A stretch of 64,000 bases of DNA from Aplysia californica (taxonomy: Eukaryota; Mollusca; Gastropoda; Aplysiida; Aplysiidae), in NCBI RefSeq assembly GCF_000002075.1, contig NW_004797796.1, positions 489,305 through 553,304 of the forward strand, written 5' to 3'. Of the stretch, positions 42,746 through 54,770 are shown one piece after another. The notes beneath the pieces are model-generated. The model was not told the origin of the DNA. It was given only the letters and a program-made list of their open reading frames with translations, and made no database searches. A program made the position numbers and the translations under genes. Each line of letters begins with the position of its first letter. Position 1 is the first letter of the stretch.

Positions 42746-43994
42746 CTGTCAACCTCTGCTTCATGTCATCAACAGTTGACTCTTGTGTAAATGTGTTACT
42801 GTGTCCTCGTCTGGGAAGTCATCCACAACATTTTTACTCGTGAGAATACTCCTACAATGACAACTGATTTAGTCAAAAAGCTATCAAATGTCAAGTTTAC
42901 CTTTTTGTCATTATCATACTCAAAACAATCTTGAAATCCTTTTTTCTTTCCTTATAAGCTGTTGTTGAACCTAATGTACTACAAGTGGTAAATGATAAAA
43001 ACGTAGCTTTAAAAAAAACCTCAAGTACAGCATAGATGATTTTTGTTCTTTTATCATGTTTGAATGCAAAAACCTTCAAGTGCTGTAAAAAAACATTCTC
43101 ATGTGTTCATCCATTCCCTGTCTTTTCAATGAAAAAAAGTTGTTGGTTGCTGCCACTTTGTGATTGCATGTCAGGTCACAGGTGCTATTGCTCAACGCCT
43201 CAGTGAACTCTTCCTGTTGTTTCCCAAAGCTCAAAATGTCTTCAGAATGTCGAATGTGGGAAAGGTTGTGCTCAAACTTCATATTATATTTTTTTCCTTT
43301 GAATCTTATCATAGGTGCCTGCATAATATTTATCATATATAGAGGCAGTTGGTTATTATTATTCCCTTCTTAGGAAATTATTTAGCTCATGTGATGAATC
43401 TCTGATTTATTATCCAAATTCATAGCTGTGTCACTGAAACTGCTCATTTTTACAGTTTGTCTTTATTAATAATCATGGAAGGCATGGGGTATAGAATTTC
43501 CCATTCTTTTAAAATTGCTGATGGCATGTCTAATTGTGAAACAGGAGAAAGAAAAAATGTTACTTGTAAGTGTAAGTTGTGCATTCTTGGTTGTGAGCTT
43601 TATGGAAGTTCACAGGCAGGTCTTTATGCTTCTTTTTCAATGTGGCTGCTCTGTTTTTGTTATTCATGCAAGTTCCACGCAATCTCAAGCTACTATATGG
43701 TGCATGTTGAGAGGTCAGTAAAATAATGATACCTCGACTCTTTCTTTGCTACGATTGTCTTTGTTGGTTTTCCGCGTTTGTGAAAAGTAGAGCAGGGAAA
43801 AGCCAGTTACGGGTTTTAATTGTTTTTTGTCCTGTGTCCTATTTTATGGTGCCAGATGTTAGTTACATGTACAGCTTTAGATTGTTGGACAATGTTATGG
43901 CTGAAAAAATCTCTTGTAATTCATTGCTGCTGCTGCTATAATTTTTGCTTCCGAGGAAAAATTGCTATATGTGTCAAGAATTGTGATGATGATA

Positions 43995-44027
<33 letters not shown>

Positions 44028-44315
44028 TATCAGTTGCGAGCCGTAAAACCCCAAACTAAAAAAAAAAAGATGATGTATCAAAGTAGACTAAGCAATGCTG
44101 ATGAAAATTTATGAAATCACAATGATGATGATATTTGGTAGCCATTTAGTTTCAATTTTAGCGCCTACTCTAGATCCCCCCAGGCTGTTCTAGGAGGCAG
44201 GACATATCTCTCATTCCCTCTCCTCACATAGTTATTGGACTTATTTTATTTTAAAACTCGAGAGTGATGTTTGTTTCCAACAAAAATGTTCAATAAAAGT
44301 TATGATACATTATGT
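42746..44315 (+). other. Likely ACSM 3' untranslated region with AATAAA
   Basis: No coding continuation is seen after the TAA at 42743. The first AATAAA on this strand that I found is at 44292-44297. The interval includes a (GAT)n stretch and a SINE-like tail at 43984-44060, so the true cleavage site may be earlier or later. Confidence 0.35.
43984..44060. repeat. (GAT)n microsatellite with CGTAAAACCCCAAAC tail
   Basis: GAT repeats are followed by GAGCCGTAAAACCCCAAACT and an A-run. Such tails end many molluscan SINE/LINE copies. A related GAT stretch lies at 64-82 at the left window edge. Confidence 0.6.
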
Positions 44316-47300
44316 AGCATTAAAGTTTCACAAAAAGAAGAAGTGGAAAGAAGGATTGGGTACCTTCTAGATGTTATATCATGGATTGACACTGAAAGAA
44401 TTAAGGACTGTAAATTGCAATACTTGATTTTAATTTGTTTTTGATATAATGGTCAACCTCTTCATAAAACTGTTGACATGTTGTGTTATCGCATCTTTGT
44501 GACATGTCATTATAAAGGTGTGGTTGAATTCTGTTGTCAAATGAACAATTCAACAATTCTTTTTAAAGAGATTGGCGGGTTTTCCATGTTCATAAAAAGG
44601 CTTCAGTACACAGTCCAGCATGGATAACTTGAACATGTCGGGGATTGACCAATGAGCTTGACCCCCACTTCCATAATTCGGGTAATCCTTTGGAGCAAAA
44701 AATTAATTTTTTTAGGTTGAGTATTATGCTTGTATTGTCAAAAATATAACTATACTATTAGTACTAAACTGCTGACTATAAGTGACATTTGATTCTTCTA
44801 TTTTTTGAAAAGTGAATATTTCAATGAAGTCAGGGTGAGATTATGAATTTTTGTAGATGATATAAAAACTGATGTCATGTAGCCTACTATTAATAACTCA
44901 TTTAGTAATTTTTTTCTTATAACTCAGTCTTCACCTGTATTCAAGTTGTAAACACAATTTTTTCATGTATGCATATATGATCTTTAGTTTAACATGATAT
45001 TTACTTGCTATGCAAGATGTATAAACATTTATTTCTCCGGAGATTTTGTGTCATGACGCGGTGGAAACAGTAGCTTGTCAATTTTGGGCACATGGAGTTA
45101 TTGGTGTCCCCTTCACTCGTTTTATCCTGGCCGTACCCCTACTGACTCTGCCGCACCATACGAGTTGGAATTCAGGGTGTATATTTCAAGGTGCTGTATT
45201 TCTTATGTTTGCTCTTAGGTTTTAAGGAAATTTGGCAGCTATGTTAGAAATTGAATGTAGTTTTTATAAATGTATGGGGTTAGGAATTACCCCAATTGCA
45301 GAATGTAGATTTTGAGGTGTATTCCACCCTCCAACTTGACCCTGATTGCCGCCCACACGAGGTCCCATTGGATTTTTATAGCAGATCTAGATCTAGCCCT
45401 TCCCATCGATACAGCACGAATTCCAGTACTGACCCCTTCACCATAATCTGGATCGCTATTAGATGAGTCTAAGTCCTGTTATCATCCGCAACGGAATTTA
45501 CGGCACTTGATTCTGTCACCCCCTCACAACCCAGCACCACTTCAAAAAGTTCTTCGTCAGTTGTGAACGTGGGTTTTTGAGACATCTTTCAAGCTTCTAC
45601 ACCCATCAAAAACGAAGAAACCACTGTTCATTGAAAATTTTTTATATTCAGACAGAGCTAGCATCGCCATATTGGCGTATTTTGGTAAATACAAGCAGAA
45701 CTAGCTTCTTTGAGGTGACTGTTTAGCTGGTCCGAGTTTACTCAAGAGTATACTCGTAGCCCGGATAAGAAGAGTTAAAGTTTGTTCATTTTGCTACCTC
45801 ATAAAATGATTACAAAGTTCAATCTGCACTGTACATGTACCTAGTTTTTAGATTTGACATTAATGATTTTGAGTTTCACATCATGTCAAGCTTTTTCGAA
45901 TGCAATTTCTTTGAATATCTTGATAATGACTCTGAATAATCTTACGATTTTGATAGAGCAAGTTGAACATTTGGTTTCTGACATAATGGTCTTAATTACT
46001 CAAAACGGCCAAAAATGTCAGATAGAACTTTGTGATTATGAGGGAGTGATTTGAATTGCTTTTGGTGAAAAAATACCCATGTCTATCTTGAATAGAAGTC
46101 AAGATTATTGATGAAGATTGGCGTCTCCTGGGTTCAGAGTTAAAATCAGTGAGAAAGTGGCTGGCAAAGTTTGGTGACTTCCAAAGCTATAGAGTCCTAA
46201 GAAACTGCAAATTATCATTTTTGTGTGCCTTTAATCAATGTCTTTAGTAAAATCCACAGAGAAATTGTGTTTTTAAATGGGCATAACAGGTGTTGAGCTA
46301 AACTAAAAAGCAAAAAATCTTACAAAAATTGCCATACGAGCGAAAAAAAGCTGCTGGTTTCTTCGATTTCATATCATTATTGTGACGAGAGGTTGATTTC
46401 ACCATGATATACATACATCTTGTGTGTATGTTTTAAGGGTTAAATTCATAAGTGTGGAAATACCTGGGTTGGTGCTGACAGTCAGAAACAAAGCGACCTG
46501 CGGCCTAAATGATTTGTTTTTTTAGAAGGGTGCATTATAATGGTAATTACCAATCTTTTTCGTTCATATGTCGTTTTCTTTAACGTAGTATCTCAATTTG
46601 CTGATGAATTATATATTAAGTTAAGTATACTGGGTGCTGCTCTGGCTTTGCATCTCGCTGCTTCAAAATGTTTGCCAAGTGGGTCATGATTTTTTTTTTC
46701 TCAGAAAAAAGAGTGAGTAGGGTCAGAACATGCAGTGAATACATCGAGATGGTATGTACCGTAACTATGTTGCTCGACACACATATGAGGAAAAATGAAT
46801 TTGCTATTTAAGGGGTTTATCTATAATCTATTCATGTTACAGTTAGTTTTTTTTGTTTGCACCCCACTTTTACTTTTACATCAATTCTTTGCCTTTCTTC
46901 CCCAGTGAAGAGAAAAAAATGTAAAAATGTTTTTTGCTGCATTTCTCCAAAATGTTGTCTATTCTCAGTTGGCTTAATAAATTATGATGTTAACACCCCG
47001 ACATCCTTCCCCAGGGGATCTTGCATCTTTTAAGAACCATACTGTGTTGAAAGGAGTGTAAAAATCATATCCACAATCTGTTGTACACTACCGGGGTATG
47101 AAATGTTCTTGCAATACAGGACTATGATCAGCATTGATTATATTTTTATAATGCCATACTTGCCTGTTCTTGTTGAATTTTATTCAAGATGCTAATGTGC
47201 CTTTACCTGAACCTTTTACATACTGTTGAACCTTTTCGGAAAGTTTTTTTGTCTATTTCTCAAGATTATTTTCCTTTTTTAAAGTTCAGTCTATAATATA

Positions 47301-47716
47301 ATACTCAGATGTACATGGAATTAAAAATGTCTATACAAAAAATATCCCTGCTTTCTTTTTTTTTTTTTTACTATTCTTTGCCATGGAGTTGAGTTATGTT
47401 TGGTTTTTCTTTGAGCGAGTCTATCTTTAACGCCTGATGAGCCTTTGATGGAAGGTATCACCAGTCACTTGTCTGTGCTCCTACTTTTGTTTTCTTTGTC
47501 TGTTATTTGGCTAATTTGGTTAATTAAATTTTAGTTTGAGGAAAGAGAACCACAAGCACATCGAAATGATAATGAAATGGCTATTTAGTGCAGGGATAAA
47601 GCAAAATAGAAGCAACACAGAAAGAGACATATGATCTACTAATGGCACCCTCCAACCAATCACTTGTCATTCGTGTACGGTATCAAAGTTTAGTGAATAA
47701 AAACTTCCCAAGGGGG
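44316..47716. other. Intergenic, no gene recognised
   Basis: AT-rich. A CTAGATCTAG island at 45385-45400 and a T-run near 47358. I see no exon chain or bounded element, though 45040-45760 differs in texture and may be an old repeat. Confidence 0.4.
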
Positions 47717-47995
47717 TTCTCACTAATGGTCTAGAGGTAAGGTGTTTTCCTCCCATTCAAAAGGTCTTGGGTTTGAATGATGATGGCTCTGAAAAATGTT
47801 CTTCTCTAAAATTTTCTTTTTCCACCTCCTTCCCTGTTCTCCAGTCATGTACCGTCTTTCATCATCATTTTCTTGCCATCTGTCCAGAATTTCCTGGAAT
47901 TGTCCCAGATTTGGCAGTTGAAAATTTGAGAGGTCATTCACATACACTGCACCAAAACCAGCCCCATTTTGATGTAATTTTGTTTGTCATGTAGT
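47717..47995 (+). repeat. tRNA-derived SINE of a second family
   Basis: A box TGGTCTAGAGGTAAGG near 47727 and B-box-like GGGTTTGAATGATG near 47769 at tRNA spacing, followed by a C/T-rich body. The A box fits the consensus closely; the B box has two mismatches. Confidence 0.55.
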
Positions 47996-48125
47996 AATCT
48001 GATGTAAAAAACATTGGGTGTTCTGTACCTGACTGGGTTTTGAACAAGTTGGCAAGTCTGAGTCCCGTTTTAAAACTTTACTCTGTTTGGGTTTACATTT
48101 ATTTATTCATTTATGAATTTAAGTA

Positions 48126-48945
48126 CAGTGGAGTCCACTTATAACGAGTCCTGAAATAACGAGAAGTCTGTTATAAAGACACTTTTCTAAAACCCCGCTT
48201 TTTTCCTTCTTTATCTTTGTAAATAAAATGCCGCTATAGCGCAATCAGACAAACGCACGAGTCGGTTATAGCGGAATATTGCTGCTGCTGTGCATAGCGC
48301 ATAGGCTAGTATTATATAAAACCTCTCCAGTTGAGAAACTTGTCGGTGATTTAGCGAAACCAAGGATCTTACAACAACTCGTTGAGCGGAACAAAGAATG
48401 GGAAAGCACACGTGTGCCAACAGTGAAGGCCGGAGCGAATGAGTGGGGAGGGTGTGGTATGCACAGACAGACAGGACGCATTGCGTGATAGGCCAGCCTA
48501 GTCTAAATTATCTAGGCCTATCATGCCTCTCACTTCTCCGATGCGGAGATAGAGAGGCCATAGTGCTGTGATGGATGGAGCGAATGTGTGACGTGCGCAA
48601 GCAGACGGAATGCACCACAGGGTGTGGTGGGGTGGGGGACAACACAGCAGGTGAGTTAGCCTAAAACCCTTTCTTTCTGATCGCCAACGCCGAGCTGTCA
48701 ACATAGCTAGTGCTAGAGAAAGAAACCTGATTCGATTTTTGATCAAATAAGACTTAAAGGTCATGTTGAATAAAATCATCATCAGGGGAGATTACAAAAA
48801 GAAGTAAACAGAACACCAAACTCATGGATAAGGCTTACTTTACTATTTCCCTTGAATTTATAACTGGATCCCTTATAACGAGAATCCTGGTATAACGGAC
48901 ATTTTGCCCCGGTACTCTCCCTCTCGTTTAGACAGGATTCCACTG
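48126..48945. mobile_element. pogo-like non-autonomous element, 820 bp
   Basis: Starts CAGTGGAGTCCACTTATAAC then GAG; right end is the inverse of CAGTGGAATCCTGTCTAAAC then GAG. TA flanks both ends (48124-48125, 48946-48947). Internal words 'ATAACGAG' recur near both ends. No transposase seen. Confidence 0.7.
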
Positions 48946-49377
48946 TAATACGATGTTTACAAACCACCTTCTTTAAAGAATGCTATGCAGAAACAAAGAT
49001 AGTAGACCAACGAATGGTTTGCCCCTTTATCTGACATTAGACTGCAAGTTTGCAAGTTGGTTCATTCTCATTTCACAAAGGTGTTCTAATCAATTCCTGC
49101 TGTTTTTTAGACTTCACCTTTAACACTGATGAAAAGATGTTTGACTTTATTTCTCAAATAAAAAATCTTTTAGGACAATGCTCTTACCCATTACATGCAT
49201 AATTTACATATAATATCTCTTATATCCCGCAGTATAGTATCTGGCATGCAAATAGATGGAGCCACTGATACTATACAGGGACGTCGCTTATAGTTTCTTA
49301 GAAAATACATTTATTAACAGTAAATAGGGCAGCACATTTTAATTTTCATTGTGGAGTGCTTGTTGCCTTCTAACTCC

Positions 49378-49562
49378 GTCCCCGTGGTTTTATGCACCCC
49401 GCATAATTTAGCAAAATTTGATGATTTTTTGCATAATTTCTGATTATTTTCCTTCCTCATTCTTTGTTAGATCTATATAAAATCAACGTAATCGCATAAT
49501 TTAACATTTTTGGGCTCAGTTTGCATAATTTCATAATTTTTTTTGCATAAAACCACGAGGAC
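49378..49562. mobile_element. 185-bp MITE with GTCCCCGTGGTTTTATGCA ends
   Basis: Left 19 bases are inverted at the right with one mismatch. The interior repeats GCATAATTT in both directions. Its ends resemble the larger element at 52247-55438. Confidence 0.75.
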
Positions 49563-49580
49563 AGCAGTAACTACAAAAAG

Positions 49581-49755
49581 CACATCTTTAGCTCAGTTGG
49601 TATGCTGCGCCATGATTTGGATGGTTCAGTTCGAATCATTGAAGAGGATTTCTTGAACCTTGTTTGGATAGTTTTCATTATAATGCCTCATCTGTTGGGC
49701 TAGATCCTAATAAAGTTGGGCATTTAACTTGGGAGGTCCTGCCTCATTAAATAGC
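49581..49755 (+). repeat. tRNA-derived SINE, copy 3
   Basis: TTTAGCTCAGTTGGTATGCT and GTTCAGTTCGAATCATT at A/B-box spacing; tail CTTGGGAGGTCCTGCCTCAT. Follows a MITE by about 20 bases. Confidence 0.6.
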
Positions 49756-50632
49756 CCAACACGCGAAGATAAAAATAAGAAAATATGCCATGATTTTATC
49801 GCTACTTGAAAGCAACCTCGAGTGGTGACCGTCACTAATCTGGCATTGTGCACTGTGTTATCCTTGCTCCTGACAGAAGCGGTAGGAGAGCATCAGTCAC
49901 AGTGGGCAGCAAGTCATATGGGGAGTCATTAATTTAGAAATGCTGAAACGAAGAGATAAACAGACAAACTGCACACATCCACAAATTAGTGTGGGGCTTT
50001 AAGTTTAAGATGCCCAAAACTTGGCAGACTTTTCTCTGCCAGAATTGGTCTCATTGGCCATAGCAAAAGCTCTTAGTCATCTTAACCTTTAATACTTTTT
50101 TTTATCACTTGAAAAATATTCTTCTCTGTGCATGCAATGTTCCTCGTTAGACATTGATGGACAAACTATTTCTTCTTAGGCAACCTTCTTATTGTTATTA
50201 TAATACTGATGTAAATGATGTTATGTGGACATCAATAACACATCGGGGACACTACAGACCGGCAGCCTGGGGTCAGATTTTGAACTCGCCTAAGATCTTG
50301 TCCATCCTCATGGTAGTCCCAGCCAGCCACAATCATGGCTGTTTTGAATGATTGTGTAGTAGTAGTAATGAACAAAACTGGACAGACAAACAACAATGGA
50401 AAAGGAAAGAAGTAAGATCTACCGCTGGTGCCCTCTTACCATCCATTTTTATGCCAACCTGCAGAGCAAGTGTTCCGGTTGGCAGAAAAAAAAGATACCT
50501 AAAACTTTCGTGTTGGCTTCCATATGATATGATATAGGCTATTAAAATACATGCAACAATTTTCGTGCTTGAGCAAGTTTGAAAAAAAGAGGAGCACTTT
50601 GACACAATAATGCTTATTCATTGCTTAGAAAA

Positions 50633-50689
<57 letters not shown>

Positions 50690-51035
50690 GGAGGAGGAAA
50701 AGTGTGAAGTCCAACCACCGGCCATACTTAGTGTCTAGTGGGATAAAAAGCTAAAACATGTTTTTAAAAAAAGCGAGCAAAACTTGCTTTATCAACACTA
50801 ATTGCAATGGCTACATTTCAGCTGACCCAAGTTAAATTCTAACAGAGACGTCCCTGAATCAAAGTTGATCAGTCAGAAATATTCATTTTTAAAGTGGGTT
50901 TAATTTAGTTAAGTTTCAGTGAAGAGAAGCACAATGACACACAAATGGCTACTGACTGAAAGAAAAAGGCAAGGCAGACACGACCTACGGTGCCTACCAC
51001 TACCAGTGGCCCCCTCAAACCACTCGCACCGTATG
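49756..51035. other. Intergenic, no gene recognised
   Basis: Only a (CAGA)n run, listed separately, is recognised here. Confidence 0.45.
50632..50691. repeat. (CAGA)n microsatellite
   Basis: About 15 uninterrupted CAGA units. Confidence 0.97.
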
Positions 51036-51225
51036 ATTGGTGGGTGTTCTGGTGTGGTTTGCTCCTTCTTTCCTATCAAACATCTATCATCATCCTTATA
51101 AATCTCTCCTCCTTCCTTTTTGTGTTTGCTACTCTCTTGTAACACCTCTAATCTATGTCACTTATAAGACCTTAATGTGTTGCAAGTGCTGTAAAACTCT
51201 TACTTAAACTTAAAACAAAACCAGC
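51036..51225 (+). repeat. Pyrimidine-rich SINE-like repeat, copy 6
   Basis: GGTGGGTGTTCTGGTGTGGT, CTCCTTCTTTCCTATCAAAC and TGTTGCAAGTGCTGTAAAAC. The fullest copy in the window. Confidence 0.8.
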
Positions 51226-52555
51226 CACAGGTCAGTTTGTTTTGAGCTGACAAAGATCACATCAAATTCAACACACATGTATACAAGTAGCAAAGGACAA
51301 CTCCATCAAACTCACAATTAAACATTTGTTTAAATTCATAGCATCACACTTCCAAATTTGTTACTTTAATGTAACCCTGAAGTTTGAGTTGAACACAAAC
51401 AAATTTGCAAGATAAATATCTCATCGTCTAATCATACAGAAAATGTAATTATTATAAATACATGTACATGTACATGTATTGTCACTGTGCCAGCAAAGTG
51501 GCACGTCTCATTTTTGCGACTTTTTAGATAAATGGAAAAAAAAAACTGTGACTAGACTGTTTGTAATCAAATAATGGTAAACATCGGCAGGCACATTTCT
51601 TTTGTGACTGCCAGCGCATTTTTGTTTTGATTTCACCAAGAGATGGATATACAGTGGAACTCGGATTCAACGAGGTCAGCCTGACCTAAAATCTCGTGGA
51701 ATCCGTGTGTTCGTTATAGCAAACATGAGGTTTTGTGAAGATAATTACTGGCACTGAGCAAGTAATGTATAAAGAGAAGTCACAAATAGTGCCTGAAACG
51801 CCTGCATATTATGAGCTATGTAAAAAAAAAAGAAGACCCGATTCGTTCAAACGCACACGCCTGAGTCATCTCGGTTGTTTACCAAAAAGTTGTTGCAGTG
51901 TAGAGCCTACCATACGGCAACTTTAGATTCCATAGACCAGGGCATAATTCATTAGCCTACGTAGATCTACGTCAAGACATTGTTATAATGATCAGTTGCC
52001 GAGGGAAAAAAAAAGACTGACGCGTTTGTATCTGCAACGTTCAACGCCCGGACCACTAGTGTCCACCCCTTCCCCATCCCCGACACGCACACACTGTCAC
52101 ACGCCTAGTCCGACACACGCCAGAGTAGGCACGTGCGCTTGTCAACAACGCATGTGTTGGCATGAAAAAAGGCCGCTAATTGGTCCCATGCAATCGACTA
52201 AATGAATAATGCAGGTGCAATGGATGGTTTCCAGGAATAGATAAAGCTGTCCCCGTAGAATTATGCAAATTTAGAAGGCCAAATTATGCACAAAAAAGCA
52301 AAAGTATGCAAAAATTATGCTAAGGCGTTGTGTTACGGGACCGTACACTGATATGTGCATGCATCTGGACTTTGCCAAAATACTGGAGGAAAACGGCCAG
52401 TTTATTAACGAAGCTCCTGACATTAGGAGTTATTGCAAGGAGAATGTTTAAAATATCTGAATACGATTGTGAGGTATCCAGTGGTCGTGGGTGAACCAGA
52501 ATTTGAAATTTGCTCACGTCGGCACCCAATTTGTTGTTATGTGTCAATAAAAGAA

Positions 52556-53005
52556 ATCAAAGAGAGTGAGGGAGAGAGAGAGAGAAAAGAGAGTGTGAGT
52601 GTGAAAAACAGACAGAAAGGAAGTGAGTGAGAAAGAAAGAAAGTAAGAAGGAGTGGGAGAGAGAGAGGGAGAAAAAGTGTGAGTATGTGTGTGTTTGTGT
52701 CTCTGTGTGTGTGTGTGTTAGAGAGAGAGAGAGAGATGGGGGAGGGGTGTTCGTGAGAGAAAGAGAGAGATGAACAAATTTACACAAAGGGAATGGTTTG
52801 GACAAAAATGAGTAGGATAATAGTGTGTGTGCGCAGGCGCATTCTGCGGGCAGACGTGAGTACATTTTTAAGCTTTGCGACCTAAAATAAATAGGCCCCT
52901 AAGCCTAAGAGAGGGAAAGAGAGAGAGAGAGAAAAGAAAGAGTGTGTGTTTGAGTGAGTGTGTGAAAAACAGACAGAAAGGAGGTGAGAAAGAAAGAAAG
53001 TAAGA

Positions 53006-53061
<56 letters not shown>

Positions 53062-53230
53062 TTGGGGGAGGGGGGGTCGTGAGAGAAAGAGAGAGATGAA
53101 CAAATTACACATAGGGAATGTTTTGGACAAAAATGAGAAGGATAATAGTGTGTGTGCTCGGGCGCATTCTGCTGGCAGACGTGAGTACATTTTTAAGCTT
53201 TGCGACCTAAAATAAATAGGCCCCTTAGCC
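52556..53230. repeat. About 330-bp direct repeat pair with (GA)n runs
   Basis: 52560-52900 and 52905-53230 share GAAAAACAGACAGAAAGGA, GGACAAAAATGAG..GGATAATAGTGTG and GCAGACGTGAGTACATTTTT then AAGCTTTGCGACC. They differ in GA length and some bases. Confidence 0.85.
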
Positions 53231-53591
53231 CCATTTAATGACGCTCGTAAACGCCGGAAATTTACTCACTTTTGCATGAGAGAACACGCCTGAGCACGCA
53301 CTCAGTCTTGATAGCGCGCAAGACGCAAGATCAACTCACATTCAGTGACAATAACAATAACATGAAAAGAAAGGAAAAAGAAGACAGCTTGGAAAAGGTA
53401 GATGGAAAGCAAAACAAACTATTGTAGAGACTTGACAGAACGTCGGGGAGTGAACTAAGCACAGACGAATTAAAGTTTATTTGCAAGCGCATTACATATA
53501 TAATATTATACGCCTGTCCACATTAATAATAAAACAACATTAGTATAACTGGACTACTTTTGCGCACAGGTGTCGTGTAATTGTAACAATA

Positions 53592-54163
53592 GTGCGGTCA
53601 AAAATTCGTGGCCCAACTTTTCCTCAAATACACTGTATCTCTTTAACAGAAGAATCAATGTCACCCATACTTTGCACAGCATGCAGTTCATTAAAAAAAA
53701 ATGTCTTAACTGAATAATATTTTTCCACAACAACTGAAGTTCGATAAAAAAATGTTCTTCATAAATTTATATAAAATACTAGGCCTATAAATCTCCATCA
53801 CGCGAAAAATGTGATTGTTCATAGCACTTCCCGCTTCTCGCACACAATTTGCAATATATGGCCTACGTCACAGCTCGCCAATGACACTTTTTAGTGGCAA
53901 AACTTCATACAAAAATGTTTTTATAATGAACACATTCTTTTTACACTAAAAAAGGTTTCCTAAACATACGTTCAATAAAGCATGCATGCTAGTGCGATTG
54001 GAAAAAAATGACAGACTTGCTTTTAAAAGGCAAAAGCGATATTGCCGGAGCTGTAAATTTTTAAAAATTTGTAGAAACAATCGACTGGGATTTTTTATTA
54101 GTACTTATTAAGGAATTTTCTAGATATTTCACAATAAGTTGCGCCGTGCATTTTTGACCGCAC
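53592..54163. mobile_element. 572-bp MITE with GTGCGGTCAAAAAT ends, third nesting level
   Basis: GTGCGGTCAAAAAT at the left is exactly inverted at the right, with TA on both sides (53590-53591 and 54164-54165). It lies inside the element 52247-55438. A truncated relative is at 29868-30151. Confidence 0.8.
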
Positions 54164-54319
54164 TATAGGCGTAAGTTGGTATACTATGAATTTAATTTGT
54201 ACTCTTAACTCATATTCCACGCAAGGCGTTACAATTACATGATTAATGATCTCTTCTCAATCTAATAGCATAATTATACCCAGCCGACCCCATCGTTCGC
54301 CCCCACATTCCCGTCGCCA

Positions 54320-54412
54320 ACTCTTTCCACCTCTCTCTCTCTCTATCTCTCTATTTCTCTCTCTCTCTCCCCCTCTCTCTCTCCCCCCCCTCTCCCCCCC
54401 CTCACTCTCTTT
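54320..54412. repeat. (CT)n polypyrimidine stretch
   Basis: CT repeats with C-runs; the counterpart of the GA run on the opposite inverted arm near 52560. Confidence 0.9.
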
Positions 54413-54654
54413 GATTTCTTTTATTGACACGCATAACAACAACGTGGGTGCAGACGTGAGCAAATTTCAAATTCTGGTTCACCTACGGCCACTGGATACC
54501 TCACAATCGTATTCAGAACATTCTAGTAATAACTCCTTACGCCAGGAGCTTCGTTAAACTGGCCGTTTTCCTCCAGTATTTTTGCAAAGTCCAGATGCAT
54601 GCATATCATTCTGTGTACGGTTCCGTAACACCACGCCTTAGCGCAGGTAGGACG

Positions 54655-54770
54655 TACGGTCCCCTAGCGCCAAACACTATGGGGGCGTACGGTCCCCTAG
54701 CGCCAAACACTATGGGGGCGTACGGTCCTCTAGCGCCACGCGCTATTGGGGCGTACGGTCCCCTAACAAT
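54655..54770. repeat. 33-bp tandem repeat, about 3.5 copies
   Basis: Units start TACGGTCCCCTAGCGCCAAA at 54655, 54688, 54721 and 54754. The third unit has diverged. Because 33 is a multiple of three the + strand reads as a repeated AYGPLAPNTMG peptide; I take that as a by-product. Confidence 0.93.
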
